From: Skermanella pratensis
Lineage (GTDB): Bacteria > Pseudomonadota > Alphaproteobacteria > Azospirillales > Azospirillaceae
Direction: 5' to 3'
Assembly: GCF_008843145.1 (NCBI RefSeq)
Contig: NZ_CP030265.1
Span: forward strand, 2,218,001-2,282,000
Length of the DNA stretch: 64,000 nucleotides
Under the pieces are notes generated by a model, which saw nothing but the letters and a program-made list of their open reading frames with translations, had not been told where the DNA came from and did not search any database. Made by a program: the position numbers and the translations under genes. Positions 46,003 to 56,456 of the stretch are shown piece after piece (position 1 is the stretch's first letter; each line of letters starts with the position of its first letter).

Positions 46003-47198
46003 CCATAAAAGGCAGCCAGGGAGAAGGCGACCAGGGCGGGGCGCTCAAGCGGCGCCTCCGGCTCGGCATGGTCGGCGGCGGGCACGGCGCCTTCATCGGC
46101 GCGGTCCACCGCATCGCCGCGCGCCTGGACGACCGGTGGGAACTGGTCGCGGGCGCCCTCTCCAGCGATCCGCAGCGGGCGCGGGACAGCGCCGCCGATC
46201 TCCACATCGCGGGTGACCGCGCTTATTCCGACTTCGCCGAGATGGCGCGGGCCGAGGCGGGGCGCCATGATGGCATCGACGCGGTCGCGATCGTGACGCC
46301 CAACCATCTGCATCACCCCGCCGCCCGGGCGTTCCTGGACGCCGGCATCCACGTCATCTGCGACAAGCCGATGACCGCGACGGTGGCGCAGGCCGAGGAT
46401 CTGGCTGCGGCCGTGGAGGCGAGCGGCAGGCTGTTCGCCCTGACCCACAACTACACCGGATACCCCATGGTCAGGCATGCCCGCGAGTTGGTGGCGGGCG
46501 GCGGCCTCGGCACCGTCCGGGTCGTGCAGGTGGAATATCCGCAGGATTGGCTGACCGTCTCGCTGGAGGAGACGGGCCAGAAGCAGGCGTCCTGGCGGAC
46601 CGACCCGGCGCAGACCGGCGGGGGAGGGTGTATCGGCGATATCGGCACCCATGCCTTCAACCTGGCGGAATTCGTCTCCGGCCTCCATTGCACCCAGATC
46701 GCCGCCGATCTTTCCAGTTTCGTGGAGGGACGGCGGGTGGACGACAACGTCAACATGCTGCTGCGCTTCAGCACCGGGGCGCGGGGCATGCTGTGGTCGA
46801 GCCAGGTGGCGCCCGGCCACGAAAACGGGTTGCGCCTCCGGATCTTCGGCGACAAGGCCGGGCTGGAATGGCACCAGGAGCAGCCGAACCATCTGCGCGT
46901 GACCCGGTTCGGGGAACCGCCGCAGCTCTTAACCCGCAATGGCCCGGGCTCCGGCCCCGCGGCGGCGCACGCCAGCCGGATTCCCGCCGGCCATCCCGAG
47001 GGCTACCTGGAAGGCTTCGCGCAGATCTACAGCGACATCGCCGAGCAGATCGCGGCGCGGATCGAGGGGCGGGATCCAGGCCCGGCGTCGCTGCTGGTGC
47101 CGACCGTCGCCGACGGCGTGCGCGGGGTCCGCTTCATCTCCGCCGCCGTGGACTCGAGCCGCAACAACGCGGCCTGGACAGCCCTTACGACCCATTGA
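45999..47198 (+). CDS. Gfo/Idh/MocA-family NAD(P)-dependent sugar oxidoreductase
   Basis: 399 aa. The Rossmann fold is LGMVGGGHGAFIGAVHR (residues 23-39). The conserved CDKPMTATVAQAEDL holds the catalytic Lys, followed by the GCIGDIGTHAFNLAEFVSG motif with the catalytic-type Asp and His. It probably oxidises or reduces a sugar or cyclitol hydroxyl. Neighbours (a TIM-barrel isomerase upstream, xylose isomerase downstream) suggest sugar interconversion, but the substrate is unknown. The ATGA overlap with the preceding gene suggests coupling. Confidence 0.93.
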   Translation: MTIKGSQGEGDQGGALKRRLRLGMVGGGHGAFIGAVHRIAARLDDRWELVAGALSSDPQRARDSAADLHIAGDRAYSDFAEMARAEAGRHDGIDAVAIVTPNHLHHPAARAFLDAGIHVICDKPMTATVAQAEDLAAAVEASGRLFALTHNYTGYPMVRHARELVAGGGLGTVRVVQVEYPQDWLTVSLEETGQKQASWRTDPAQTGGGGCIGDIGTHAFNLAEFVSGLHCTQIAADLSSFVEGRRVDDNVNMLLRFSTGARGMLWSSQVAPGHENGLRLRIFGDKAGLEWHQEQPNHLRVTRFGEPPQLLTRNGPGSGPAAAHASRIPAGHPEGYLEGFAQIYSDIAEQIAARIEGRDPGPASLLVPTVADGVRGVRFISAAVDSSRNNAAWTALTTH

Positions 47199-47216
47199 TC
47201 CGCCGGAGCTTCCGCC

Positions 47217-48527
47217 ATGACCGCCCCCTGTTTCAAGAACATCGGCCGCATCCCCTTCAAGGGACCCGACTCCGACGATCCCCTGGCGTTCCGCCACTAC
47301 GAACCCGACCGCATGGTGCTGGGCAAGCGGATGGCGGACCATCTGAGGGTCGCTGTCTGCTGGTGGCACACCTTCTGCTGGCCCGGCGTGGACATGTTCG
47401 GAGCCGGCACCTTCGACCGCCCATGGCAGGCGGCGGACACCATGGAGAACGCCGAACTGAAGCTCCATGCAGCGTTCGAGTTCTTCGAGAAGCTGGGCGT
47501 GCCGTTCTTCTGCTTCCACGACGCCGACGTGGCTCCGCTGGGGGAGACCATCGGGGACGGCGACGCCAACCTCGCCCGGATCGAGGAGTTGATGCGCGAC
47601 GGCATCGACCGCACAGGCGTCAGGCTGCTGTGGGGGACCGCCAACCTGTTCTCGCACCGGCGCTACATGGCCGGCGGCGCGACCAACCCCGATCCGGAAG
47701 TGTTCGCCTTCGCCGCGGCGCAGGTCGCGCGCGTGCTGGAGATGACGCACCGCCTGGGCGGCGAGAACTACGTGCTTTGGGGCGGCCGCGAGGGCTACGA
47801 CACCCTGCTCAACACCGACATGAAGCGGGAGCTGGACCAGCTCGGCCGGTTCATGTCCATGGTGGTCGAGCACAAGCACCGCATCGGCTTCAAGGGGACG
47901 ATCCTGATCGAGCCGAAGCCCATGGAACCGACCAAGCACCAGTACGACCACGACGCCGCGACGGTCCACGCCTTCCTGCGGAAATACGGGCTGGAGAACG
48001 AGATAAAGCTGAACCTGGAGGTCAACCACGCCACGCTCGCAGGCCACTCCTTCGAGCACGAGGTCGTGTACGCCATTACCAACGGCCTGATGGGCAGCTT
48101 CGACATCAACCGCGGCGACCCGCAGAACGGCTGGGACACCGACCAGTTCCCCAACGACGACCGGGAGGCGGCGCTGGCGCTGTACCATGTCCTGTCGGCC
48201 GGCGGGCTGACGACCGGAGGCTTCAACTTCGACGCCAAGGTGCGGCGTCAGTCGATCGACGCGGAGGATCTGTTCATCGCCCATATCGGCGGCATGGACA
48301 CGCTGGCTCGCGGCCTGCTGATGGCGGAGCGGATGATCGCGGATGGCAAGCTGGCCTCCCACGTGGCCGACCGCTATGCCGGCTGGGACCAGGGGCTGGG
48401 CGCCGATATCCTGGGCGGCCGGGTCGGGTTGGGCGAGCTCGCCAAGCTGGCCCGCGATCGGAAGCTGAAGCCGGAACCCCGCTCCGGCCGGCAGGAGTAT
48501 CTGGAGAACCTGGTTAACAGGTATTAG
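47217..48527 (+). CDS. xylA: Xylose isomerase XylA
   Basis: Interconverts D-xylose and D-xylulose. 436 aa, the longer class II type. Seen are the catalytic-His segment [47 protein letters not shown] [14 protein letters not shown], the metal-site [33 protein letters not shown], and [18 protein letters not shown]. No xylulokinase is present in the window. It starts 18 bp after the oxidoreductase, in one operon. Confidence 0.97.
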   Translation: MTAPCFKNIGRIPFKGPDSDDPLAFRHYEPDRMVLGKRMADHLRVAVCWWHTFCWPGVDMFGAGTFDRPWQAADTMENAELKLHAAFEFFEKLGVPFFCFHDADVAPLGETIGDGDANLARIEELMRDGIDRTGVRLLWGTANLFSHRRYMAGGATNPDPEVFAFAAAQVARVLEMTHRLGGENYVLWGGREGYDTLLNTDMKRELDQLGRFMSMVVEHKHRIGFKGTILIEPKPMEPTKHQYDHDAATVHAFLRKYGLENEIKLNLEVNHATLAGHSFEHEVVYAITNGLMGSFDINRGDPQNGWDTDQFPNDDREAALALYHVLSAGGLTTGGFNFDAKVRRQSIDAEDLFIAHIGGMDTLARGLLMAERMIADGKLASHVADRYAGWDQGLGADILGGRVGLGELAKLARDRKLKPEPRSGRQEYLENLVNRY

Positions 48528-48566
48528 GGTGGCGTCCACGCCTACGGTAAACGAGGAGCCGAAACC

Positions 48567-50063
48567 ATGAACCTGCGGGATATCTCCACCGCCCTGAACC
48601 TGGATCCGGAGCTGCTTCGGGGCGGCACCCGCATCGTCCGCAGCCCGATCGACGGCACGGAGATCGGCCGGCTGAAGGACGACACGCCAGAGACGGCGGA
48701 CGCCAAGATCGCCGCGGCGGCGGAAGCCTTCAAGACCTGGCGGCTGGTGCCTGCTCCCCGCCGAGGCGAGCTGATCCGCCTGCTGGGCGAGGAGCTGCGC
48801 GCCCACAAGGAGGCGCTGGGGAGCCTCGTGACCCTGGAGTGCGGCAAGTCGATCCAGGAAGGCTATGGCGAAGTGCAGGAGATGATCGACATCTGCGACT
48901 TCGCGGTCGGCCTGTCCCGCCAGCTCTACGGCCTGACCATCGCGTCGGAGCGTCCAGGCCACCGCATGAGCGAGACTTGGCACCCGCTGGGCGCGGTCGG
49001 CGTGATCTCGGCCTTCAACTTTCCGGTCGCGGTCTGGTCGTGGAACTTCGCCCTGGCGATCGTCTGCGGCGATCCCGTGGTCTGGAAACCGTCGGAGAAG
49101 ACCCCGGTCACGGCGCTCGCCTGCCAAGCCCTGTTCGAGCGCGCGGCGGCCCGGTTCGGCGACGCCCCCGCCCGGCTGTCCTCCGTGCTGGTGGGCGGCC
49201 GGGAGATCGGCGAGCGTCTGGTGGACGACCCCCGCATCGCGCTGGTCAGCGCCACCGGCAGCACGCGGATGGGCCGCGAGGTCGGACCCCGTCTCGCCCA
49301 GCGCTTCGCCCGCTCGATCCTGGAACTCGGCGGCAACAACGCCATGATCGTGACGCCGTCGGCCGACCTGGAACTGGCGGTGCGCGCCATCCTGTTCGCC
49401 GCCGTCGGCACGGCGGGGCAGCGCTGCACCAGCTTGCGCCGGCTGATCGTCCATTCCGACGTCTACGACACGCTGGTCCCGCGGCTCCGGCAGGCCTATG
49501 CCGGCATCCCCATCGGCAATCCGCTGGACACGTCGAAGCTGGTCGGGCCGCTGATCGACCGCGACTCGTTCGACGGCATGGCCCGCGCGCTGGAGAGCGC
49601 CGCTGCCGAAGGCGGCAACGTGACCGGCGGCCGGCGCGTGCTGGCCGACGAGTATCCGGACGCCTTCTATGTCGAGCCAGCGCTGGTCGAGATGCCGGGG
49701 CAGACCGACACGGTGCGGCACGAGACTTTCGCCCCGATCCTCTACATCCTGCGCTATGACGGCCTGGACGAGGCGATCGCGTTGCAGAACGACGTGCCGC
49801 AGGGGCTGTCGTCCTGCATCTTCACGACCGACCTGCGCGAGGCCGAGCGGTTCCTGTCCGCCGCCGGCAGCGACTGTGGCATCGCCAACGTCAATATCGG
49901 CCCGAGCGGTGCCGAGATCGGCGGCGCCTTCGGCGGGGAGAAGGAAACCGGGGGCGGGCGCGAGTCGGGTTCGGACGCCTGGAAAGCCTATATGCGCCGG
50001 CAGACCGCGACAGTGAACTATTCCGACGCGTTGCCGCTGGCGCAGGGCATCGTGTTCGGGTGA
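48567..50063 (+). CDS. Aldehyde dehydrogenase, ALDH7/AmaB type
   Basis: NAD(P)-dependent aldehyde dehydrogenase of 498 aa. Seen are GVISAFNFPVAVWSWN, KPSEKTPVTALA, SATGSTRMG, ELGGNNAMIV and the catalytic Cys in GTAGQRCTSLRR. The C-terminal GGEKETGGGRESGSDAWKAYM resembles antiquitin/AmaB, which oxidises L-2-aminoadipate semialdehyde in lysine breakdown. Its place at the end of a sugar operon leaves a sugar-aldehyde substrate equally possible, so no symbol is given. The gene begins with ATG after GAGGAGCCG. Confidence 0.92.
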   Translation: MNLRDISTALNLDPELLRGGTRIVRSPIDGTEIGRLKDDTPETADAKIAAAAEAFKTWRLVPAPRRGELIRLLGEELRAHKEALGSLVTLECGKSIQEGYGEVQEMIDICDFAVGLSRQLYGLTIASERPGHRMSETWHPLGAVGVISAFNFPVAVWSWNFALAIVCGDPVVWKPSEKTPVTALACQALFERAAARFGDAPARLSSVLVGGREIGERLVDDPRIALVSATGSTRMGREVGPRLAQRFARSILELGGNNAMIVTPSADLELAVRAILFAAVGTAGQRCTSLRRLIVHSDVYDTLVPRLRQAYAGIPIGNPLDTSKLVGPLIDRDSFDGMARALESAAAEGGNVTGGRRVLADEYPDAFYVEPALVEMPGQTDTVRHETFAPILYILRYDGLDEAIALQNDVPQGLSSCIFTTDLREAERFLSAAGSDCGIANVNIGPSGAEIGGAFGGEKETGGGRESGSDAWKAYMRRQTATVNYSDALPLAQGIVFG

Positions 50064-50083
50064 CGGGCTGGCCGGGGACCCGC

Positions 50084-51247
50084 TTACCGGCCGGTCAGGT
50101 CGGCGAGCGGCGGTCCCCGGCGGGAGCGGGTGAGTTCGACCAGCCCCAGCTTCGACATGCCGTAGACGTTGACGCCGGCGGGGTCGTCGGCGGTGGCTCG
50201 GGTAAGGCCGTCGAGGACCCGTTCCGCATCGGCCCGCGACGCCATGTTGATGAAATCCACGATCACGATGCCGCCGACATTGCGCAGCCGGAGTTGCCGG
50301 GCGATCTCCGTGACGGCGTCGAGGTTGGTGGCGAGGGCGTTGGGGCGCTCGCCGCCATTGACGTCGATCACGGTCAGCGCCTCGGTCCGGTCGATCACCA
50401 GGCTGCCGCCGCCGGGCAGCGGGACCTCCCGTTCGGTCAGGCGGAGGAACTCGCCTTCCAGGTCGTAGCGGTCGAACAGGGCGCCGGATTCGATACGGAT
50501 CAGCGGCGCCAGGTCGGGCGCGCAGGCGGCCAATTCGTCGCGCAGGGACGGGTCTGCGACGGTTATCCCCGCGATCGGCCGCCCGCCGTTCTCGATCACC
50601 GCACGCACCGTTGCCGTTGGGCCGGGCCGGAGCGTGACCGGGGGCGTGGCCGTCGTCTGGCGTTCGATGCCGCGCCATGCCACGGCTAGGCTTTCGGCCT
50701 CGGCGGCCAGGGTGCCAGGTTCCACGCCGAGGGCACTGCCTCGGACGATCCAGCCGCCGCCCAGGCCGCCGGTGATCTCGGAAATCATCTGGGAAAGCCG
50801 GCCCCGCGCATCGCCCTGCGCCAGGCGGCGGGAGATCGAGATGCCCGGCTTGAACGGAGTCATCACCAGGAAGCGGCCGGGTAGGGTCACGTCCATGGTC
50901 AGCGAGGGACCCTTGCCGCCGCCGGGTTCCGCCTTGACCTGGACCAGCACCGGCTGGCCGGCCCGCAGGGCGGTACCGGCGCGTGCCGCCTTGCGGCTGG
51001 CGGGAGCCGCGGTGCGCAGGTCGGCGTTGTTCAGCAGGCCGGCAGCGCCGCCGATGTCCACGAAGGCGCCGTTCAGGGCGGTGACGATCCGGTCGACCCG
51101 ACCCAGCACCACCTCGCCCAGCCGGCTCTGCCTGTCGGTGGTGTCGATATGGAGATCGGTCAGCCGCCCGTCCTCGACCACCGCGGCGCGCAGGAGCGGC
51201 CCGGAACGGTCGATCAGGATCTCGATGCCCCTGGACGGGTCGGTCAC
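50084..51247 (-). CDS. rng: Ribonuclease E/G family protein (short Rng)
   Basis: 387 aa from GTG 51247, which overlaps the maf stop as GTGA. An S1-like region (GEVVLGRVDRIVTALNGAFVDIG) precedes the catalytic core with DVNGGE and IVDFINM, whose Asp residues match the two magnesium ligands of RNase E/G. It ends soon after MSKLGLVELTRSR and lacks the Zn-link Cys pair and the C-terminal extension of full RNase E/G. Short forms of this kind occur next to maf in alphaproteobacteria. Expected role: endonucleolytic RNA processing, possibly rRNA. Confidence 0.92.
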   Translation of the reverse strand: MTDPSRGIEILIDRSGPLLRAAVVEDGRLTDLHIDTTDRQSRLGEVVLGRVDRIVTALNGAFVDIGGAAGLLNNADLRTAAPASRKAARAGTALRAGQPVLVQVKAEPGGGKGPSLTMDVTLPGRFLVMTPFKPGISISRRLAQGDARGRLSQMISEITGGLGGGWIVRGSALGVEPGTLAAEAESLAVAWRGIERQTTATPPVTLRPGPTATVRAVIENGGRPIAGITVADPSLRDELAACAPDLAPLIRIESGALFDRYDLEGEFLRLTEREVPLPGGGSLVIDRTEALTVIDVNGGERPNALATNLDAVTEIARQLRLRNVGGIVIVDFINMASRADAERVLDGLTRATADDPAGVNVYGMSKLGLVELTRSRRGPPLADLTGR

Positions 51248-51858
51248 GTGTGAACGAGAGACGGGGAGGCGGGTACGAAGCCCGCGCCGCGCAGCATGTT
51301 GGCAACCTCGAACAGAGGCAGTCCCACGACATTGCTGTAGGAACCGCCGATCCAGCGGACCAGCGCCGCGGCGCGTCCCTGGATGGCGTAGCCACCGGCC
51401 TTGCCATGCCACTCGTTCGAAGCGATGTAGTCTTCCGTCTCCTCAAGGCTCAGCACCTTGAAGGTGACGGCGGTCTGGACGACCCTGTCGATGCTTCGCC
51501 CGTCGGGCAGTACCAGCGTGACGCCACCGTAAACCCGGTGCCGTCGGCCGGAAAGCAGCTTCAGGCAGGCTCGGGCCTGCTGCTCGTTCTCGGCCTTGGG
51601 GAGGATGCGGCGACCGCAGGCCACCACAGTATCCGCCGCGAGCACGAAAGCGCCTGCATGGCGCGACGCCACCGCGGCAGCCTTCTCGGCAGCGAGCCTT
51701 GCGGCATGCTGGGCGGGAAGCTCGTCGCGGATCGGGGTTTCGTCGATGTCTGCCGGGTCGATGCTGGCCGGGTCGATTCCGATCTGGCGCAGCAGGTCTA
51801 GACGCCGGGGCGAGGCAGAGGCGAGCACCAGCGTGTCGGATGCCGGCGGAACTGTCAT
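51244..51858 (-). CDS. maf: Maf-family nucleoside triphosphate pyrophosphatase
   Basis: 204 aa. Typical LVLASASPRRLDLLRQIG at residues 10-27, AADTVVACGRRILPKAEN, LLSGRRHRVYGGV, and EWHGKAGGYAIQGRAAALV with GSYSNVVGLPLFE. It hydrolyses non-canonical or excess (d)NTPs to monophosphates. It sits between infA (34 bp upstream) and rng (4-bp overlap), a common alphaproteobacterial order. Confidence 0.96.
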   Translation of the reverse strand: MTVPPASDTLVLASASPRRLDLLRQIGIDPASIDPADIDETPIRDELPAQHAARLAAEKAAAVASRHAGAFVLAADTVVACGRRILPKAENEQQARACLKLLSGRRHRVYGGVTLVLPDGRSIDRVVQTAVTFKVLSLEETEDYIASNEWHGKAGGYAIQGRAAALVRWIGGSYSNVVGLPLFEVANMLRGAGFVPASPSLVHT

Positions 51859-51892
51859 GACGTGATGGTCACGGTCTGTCCAACGCGGCAGA

Positions 51893-52111
51893 TTACTTGA
51901 AGCGGAATGTGATGCGGCCCTTGCTGAGGTCGTACGGGGTCATCTCCACATTCACCCTGTCGCCCGCGAGCACGCGAATGCGGTTCTTGCGCATCTTGCC
52001 CGAGGTGTGCGCCAGCACTTCGTGGTCGTTGTCCAGCTTGACCCGGAACATGGCGTTCGGGAGCAGTTCCATGACGGTGCCGGAGAATTCGATCAGATCT
52101 TCTTTTGCCAT
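51893..52111 (-). CDS. infA: Translation initiation factor IF-1
   Basis: 72 aa, full length and highly conserved: [37 protein letters not shown], and [10 protein letters not shown] at the end. It is an S1/OB-fold protein binding the A site of the 30S subunit. The start follows ACTAAAGGACTT. Upstream on the minus strand TTGACC lies at a promoter-like distance, but the -10 element is weak. Confidence 0.98.
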   Translation of the reverse strand: MAKEDLIEFSGTVMELLPNAMFRVKLDNDHEVLAHTSGKMRKNRIRVLAGDRVNVEMTPYDLSKGRITFRFK

Positions 52112-52305
52112 AAGTCCTTTAGTCCGTTCAGGAGATTCCGCGGAGATAAGTGATCGCCGGAACCACGCGGGTCAAGCGGTTTCCCGGCGCGGGCGCACAA
52201 TAGGCCGATGCGCGGGAAAACGATACTGCCCATTCGACAAAAACCCGCCACAAAGTGCTTCCCCGCCAAAGGCCCCCCGGAAGGAGGATCCCCGTAAAGA
52301 TGACA

Positions 52306-52349
52306 GCGCCAGCGCCGTCTCCGCCCCTATGCGGAGAAAGCGCTGGCGC
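52306..52349 (-). terminator. Stem-loop downstream of sdhB
   Basis: GCGCCAGCGCCGTCTCCGC (52306-52324) pairs with GCGGAGAAAGCGCTGGCGC (52331-52349) around a 6-base loop, with a three-base internal mismatch. It lies 35 bp after the sdhB stop. On the minus strand the following run is only weakly T-rich (CATCTTTA), so it may stabilise the mRNA 3' end rather than be a classic terminator. The remaining 52112-52305 region holds the infA leader. Confidence 0.5.
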
Positions 52350-52383
52350 CGCGGGACACCCGTGCCGGGGTGAGAGACCGGCC

Positions 52384-53163
52384 TTACTGCCGCTCGACCA
52401 TCAGCTTCTTGATTTCCGCAATCGCCTTGGCGGGGTTGAGACCCTTGGGGCAGGTGCGGGTGCAATTCATGATGGTGTGGCAGCGGTACAGGCGGAACGG
52501 ATCTTCGAGCTGGTCGAGCCGCTCGCCCGTCATCTCGTCCCGGCTGTCAGCGATCCAGCGATAGGCCTGGAGCAGGACGGCCGGGCCGAGATAACGGTCG
52601 CCGTTCCACCAGTAGCTGGGGCAGCTCGTGGTGCAGCAGAAGCACAGGATGCATTCGTAGAGGCCGTTCAGCTTCTCGCGCTCTTCCGGGCTCTGCAGCC
52701 GCTCACGGTCCGGCGGGGTGGCCGACTGGGTCTGGAGCCATGGCTTGATCGAGGTGTACTGGGCATACACCTGGCTCAGGTCGGGGACCAGATCCTTGAC
52801 CACCTTCATGTGCGGCAGCGGGTAGATCGCGACGTCGCCCTTCACTTCCTCGATCGGCTTCAGGCACGCGAGCGTGTTGACGCCGTCGATGTTCATGGAG
52901 CACGAGCCGCAGATGCCCTCGCGGCAGGACCGCCGGAAGGCGACCGTTCCGTCGATGTCGTTCTTGATGTGGATCAGGGCGTCCAGCACCATCGGGCCGC
53001 ACTTGTCGAGATCGATCTCGAACTCGTCCAGATGAGGATTCTGGCCGTCCTCGGGGTTCCACCGGTAGATCTTGAAGTTCTTGGCGCGCTTGGCGCCCTT
53101 AGCGTTCGAGACCCTCTTGCCCGGTGTGATCCGCGAATTGCGGGGTAGCGCGAACTCAACCAT
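52384..53163 (-). CDS. sdhB: Succinate dehydrogenase iron-sulfur subunit SdhB
   Basis: 259 aa. The 2Fe-2S ligands are in [15 protein letters not shown]...LAC, the 4Fe-4S in [17 protein letters not shown], and the 3Fe-4S in [17 protein letters not shown]. It passes electrons from FAD in SdhA to ubiquinone at the membrane anchor (complex II of the TCA cycle and respiratory chain). It is the last gene of sdhC-D-A-B, 92 bp after sdhA. Confidence 0.98.
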   Translation of the reverse strand: MVEFALPRNSRITPGKRVSNAKGAKRAKNFKIYRWNPEDGQNPHLDEFEIDLDKCGPMVLDALIHIKNDIDGTVAFRRSCREGICGSCSMNIDGVNTLACLKPIEEVKGDVAIYPLPHMKVVKDLVPDLSQVYAQYTSIKPWLQTQSATPPDRERLQSPEEREKLNGLYECILCFCCTTSCPSYWWNGDRYLGPAVLLQAYRWIADSRDEMTGERLDQLEDPFRLYRCHTIMNCTRTCPKGLNPAKAIAEIKKLMVERQ

Positions 53164-53255
53164 CGTATCAAATCCTCGAATACCTTGCCCGCCGCCAGCC
53201 GCGGCCCGGAGCCGGAACGGCCGATGCCGCCCCGGCCTTGTTGTGGCCTGTCAGG

Positions 53256-55046
53256 TCAATACACGCGCGCTTTCGGCGGGAACACCTGGACTTCGTTGGT
53301 CAGCGTGTAGAGATGGACCGGACGGAACTCGAAAGTCGTCTTGCCGCTCTCGTCGATACTGACGACCGTGTGCTTCATCCAGTTTTCGTCGTCGCGATCC
53401 GGGTAGTCTTCCCGGGCGTGGGCCCCACGGCTTTCCGTGCGGTTCGCGGCCGAGTTCATGGTCACGACCGCTTGGTACATAAGATTGTCAAGCTCCAGGG
53501 CTTCGACAAGGTCCGAGTTCCACACCATCGTACGGTCGGTGATGCTGACGTGCGGACGCTTCGCCCAGGCCGCCTGCATCAACTGAACGCCTTCCTCCAG
53601 CACCTCGCCGGTGCGGAAGACGGCGCAGTTGTTCTGCATGTTGCGCTGCATCTCGGCGCGCAGGTCGGCCGTCCGGACCTCGCCCTTGGCATTGCGCAGA
53701 CGGTCGAAACGCTCCAGTGCCAGGTCGGCGCCATCCTTCGGGATCGCCCGGTGGGACGAGCCCTTCTCGATGATCTCCGACGCGCGTATGGCGGCGGCCC
53801 GGCCGAACACGACCAGGTCGAGCAGCGAATTGGAACCGAGACGGTTGGCGCCGTGAACCGACACGCAGGCGGCTTCGCCGATCGCCATCAGGCCGGGGAC
53901 GACCTGGTCGGGGTTCTCCGGCGTCGGCCGGACCACTTCGCAGCGGTAGTTGGTCGGGATGCCGCCCATGTTGTAGTGGACGGTCGGCAGCACCGGGATC
54001 GGCTCCTTGGCCACGTCGACGTCGGCGAAGATCTTAGCGGTCTCGGCGATGCCGGGCAGGCGCTCGTGGATCACCGCTGGGTCCAGGTGCTCCAGGTGCA
54101 GGTGGATATGGTCCTTGTTGGCGCCGACGCCGCGGCCCTCGCGGATCTCGATCGTCATCGAGCGGCTGACCACGTCGCGGGACGCCAGGTCCTTTGCCGA
54201 CGGGGCATAGCGCTCCATGAAGCGCTCGCCCGACGAGTTGGTCAGGTAGCCGCCCTCGCCGCGCACGCCCTCGGTGATCAGGCAGCCCGCGCCGTAGATG
54301 CCGGTCGGGTGGAACTGCACGAACTCCATGTCCTGGAGCGGGAGCCCGGCCCGCAGGATCATGGCGTTGCCGTCGCCGGTGGACGTATGGGCCGAGGTGC
54401 AGGAGAAGTAGGCCCGGCCGTAGCCGCCGGTCGCCAGCACCACCATGTGAGCGCGGAAACGGTGGATCGTGCCGTCGTCCAGGTTCCAGGCCATGACGCC
54501 GCGGCAGATACCGTCCTCGTCCATGATCAGGTCGAGCGCGAAATACTCGATGAAGAACTCGGCCTCGTGCTTCAGCGACTGCTGGTACAAGGTGTGCAGG
54601 ATCGCGTGGCCGGTCCGGTCGGCGGCGGCGCAGGTGCGGTAGGCGCGGCCCTCGCCGAACTTGGTGGTCATGCCGCCGAAGGCGCGCTGGTAGATCTTGC
54701 CTTCGGCCGTGCGCGAGAACGGCACGCCGTAGTGTTCCAGCTCGATGATCGCGGGGATCGCCTCGCGGCACATGTACTCGATCGCGTCCTGGTCGCCCAG
54801 CCAGTCCGACCCCTTGACGGTGTCGTACATGTGCCAGCGCCAGTCGTCCTCACCCATGTTGCCCAGCGCCGCGCTGATGCCGCCCTGCGCCGCGACCGTA
54901 TGGCTGCGCGTCGGGAACACCTTGGTGATGCAGGCGGTCTTCAGGCCCTTTTCAGCCATGCCGAAGGTGGCCCGCAGGCCGGCCCCGCCGGCTCCCACGA
55001 CGACGACGTCGTAGGTGTGGTCGATAATCTGATAGGCGCTCGCCAT
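53256..55046 (-). CDS. sdhA: Succinate dehydrogenase flavoprotein subunit SdhA
   Basis: 596 aa from ATG 55046 ([20 protein letters not shown]). Dinucleotide fold [14 protein letters not shown], the FAD-linked His in [62 protein letters not shown], and the C-terminal [16 protein letters not shown] with the active-site Arg/His. Normal length. It starts 7 bp after sdhD. Confidence 0.98.
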   Translation of the reverse strand: MASAYQIIDHTYDVVVVGAGGAGLRATFGMAEKGLKTACITKVFPTRSHTVAAQGGISAALGNMGEDDWRWHMYDTVKGSDWLGDQDAIEYMCREAIPAIIELEHYGVPFSRTAEGKIYQRAFGGMTTKFGEGRAYRTCAAADRTGHAILHTLYQQSLKHEAEFFIEYFALDLIMDEDGICRGVMAWNLDDGTIHRFRAHMVVLATGGYGRAYFSCTSAHTSTGDGNAMILRAGLPLQDMEFVQFHPTGIYGAGCLITEGVRGEGGYLTNSSGERFMERYAPSAKDLASRDVVSRSMTIEIREGRGVGANKDHIHLHLEHLDPAVIHERLPGIAETAKIFADVDVAKEPIPVLPTVHYNMGGIPTNYRCEVVRPTPENPDQVVPGLMAIGEAACVSVHGANRLGSNSLLDLVVFGRAAAIRASEIIEKGSSHRAIPKDGADLALERFDRLRNAKGEVRTADLRAEMQRNMQNNCAVFRTGEVLEEGVQLMQAAWAKRPHVSITDRTMVWNSDLVEALELDNLMYQAVVTMNSAANRTESRGAHAREDYPDRDDENWMKHTVVSIDESGKTTFEFRPVHLYTLTNEVQVFPPKARVY

Positions 55047-55053
55047 CGCTGCC

Positions 55054-55455
55054 TCAGCCTCCGAATGCAATCTTGAGAACGGCGAAGATGCCGGCCACCG
55101 CCAGGACGAAGCACAGGAACTTCGCCGCAATGATCGCTACGACCTTCACCCACTCGTTATGAACATAGTCTTCCAGGACGACCTGGATACCGGAGGCTGT
55201 GTGGTGAAACGTCACACCGACGAACAGGATCATCATGATCGCCGAGAAGGGCGACCGCAGCCACTGGACGGCGGCGGCATGGCCGTCGCCGATGATGCTA
55301 AGGACCCCGAACACGAACCACAGGGTCAGCGGGATCAGGGCGATGGATGTCAGCCTGGACAACATCCAGTGGTGCGAGCCGGCCTTCGCCGAACCGAGGC
55401 CGCGGACGCGGCCGAGCTGGGTGCGCAGTCCGGGATTGGAGCTTGTGTTAGCCAT
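55054..55455 (-). CDS. sdhD: Succinate dehydrogenase membrane anchor SdhD
   Basis: 133 aa with three membrane helices ([58 protein letters not shown]). The segment [17 protein letters not shown] is the conserved quinone/heme region of alphaproteobacterial SdhD. It anchors SdhAB to the inner membrane with SdhC. It lies 9 bp after sdhC. Confidence 0.95.
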   Translation of the reverse strand: MANTSSNPGLRTQLGRVRGLGSAKAGSHHWMLSRLTSIALIPLTLWFVFGVLSIIGDGHAAAVQWLRSPFSAIMMILFVGVTFHHTASGIQVVLEDYVHNEWVKVVAIIAAKFLCFVLAVAGIFAVLKIAFGG

Positions 55456-55464
55456 CTGTCTTCC

Positions 55465-55860
55465 TCACCAGGCGATCAGGGCGGCGATCCAGGTCAGGAT
55501 CGTGAGGCCGGCGGCGGCCCCGATCACGATCCAGCCGCCGATATACACCTGGGGAAGCTCCAGGCCGTAGCCCGTGTCCCAGACCAGGTGCCGGATGCCG
55601 GCGCAGAAATGGAACCACATAGCGAAGGTCCAGGCGAACAGCAGCAGCAGCCCGAAGAACGATCCCATGAACCCGGCTGCGCGCGCGTAGCTTTCCGGTC
55701 CCGCGGCGGCGGCGAGCAGCCACCAGACCATCAGTATCGTGCCCACCGTGAGCCCGATGCCGGTCACACGGTGCGAAATGGAAAGGACGGACGTGATCTG
55801 TGGTCGGTAAATTTGCAGATGGGGTGATAGCGGCCGACTGCCGTTCGACATATCTGACAT
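55465..55860 (-). CDS. sdhC: Succinate dehydrogenase cytochrome b556 subunit SdhC
   Basis: 131 aa, three membrane helices. Residues 10-35 (RPLSPHLQIYRPQITSVLSI, SHRVTGIGL) are the family signature (PS01000-like), and the heme-ligand His lies in WFHFCAGIRHLVWDTG. Start: ATG 55860, or ATG 55851, which has the better placed GAGG. It is the first gene of the sdh operon. Confidence 0.96.
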   Translation of the reverse strand: MSDMSNGSRPLSPHLQIYRPQITSVLSISHRVTGIGLTVGTILMVWWLLAAAAGPESYARAAGFMGSFFGLLLLFAWTFAMWFHFCAGIRHLVWDTGYGLELPQVYIGGWIVIGAAAGLTILTWIAALIAW

Positions 55861-55929
55861 CCTCGCTTGGGCTGCCGCAACTCGACGCGCGCGGCTGTGC
55901 GAAAACCCGGATTTTTATTTTGCGTGCTT

Positions 55930-55958
55930 GATTTACGCCGCCGGTCCCACCGAGTCAA
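55930..55958 (-). promoter_or_regulatory. Predicted sdh operon promoter
   Basis: On the minus strand, TTGACT (55953-55958), a 17-bp spacer, and TAAATC (55930-55935). Transcription would begin near 55923, leaving a leader of about 60 nt before sdhC. Confidence 0.5.
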
Positions 55959-56456
55959 CGGCACCCGGCCGCATCGACCGCACTGCGGCACCGCGGTGCA
56001 GCATGATCCGTGCTTCCAATGGTTGCCCAGCCGGACGTCGTAGGGACGGAGGTCAAACGGCCGGTATGTGCGCGGTCGCGGCCGTAAAGTATCCGATTGC
56101 GGCGGACACAGTCCAGTGCAGCCGCCGGTCCGCTAACGGGTGTCAGTTTCTTTCCACGATGCGGGAAGAAATCGACGTTCTTGCGGCGTGATCGCCGGGA
56201 TATGTCAGTTTCATTGAACTGGACTGACGCACCACTAACGATATCGCAAGTTATTATATCAGTGTGGCGGAATTATGGGCATCGTTGCCGTTGAAACCGG
56301 ATCTGCCCGGAAGGAGCCGCGACCATTTGCGCCAGCGTCCATTTTTTTGCGATCGCAATGCGGAACATTCGGCTGCATCGCGTTAGGCCCGGCATCTGGC
56401 GCCGCGGGCCCGACGGGGCAGGGTGGCCCCGCAGCCGGGGACGGTGCGGGATTTGG
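55959..56456. other. Intergenic region without a convincing gene
   Basis: About 500 bp upstream of the sdh promoter and downstream of the small gene at 56457. It is less GC-rich than its surroundings around 56200-56280 (AT-rich stretch near ACGATATCGCAAGTTATTATATC). I see no credible coding frame, RNA gene or repeat in it. It may be a decayed gene or hold distant regulatory sites. Confidence 0.6.

Noticed and set aside
46929..51446. Minus-strand open frame of about 1500 codons opposite the Gfo/Idh, xylA and ALDH genes
   Set aside because: It runs antisense through three clear protein families and also covers rng and part of maf in another frame. Its translation is Arg/Gly/Asp-rich with no domain. 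Such frames are usual in very GC-rich DNA.
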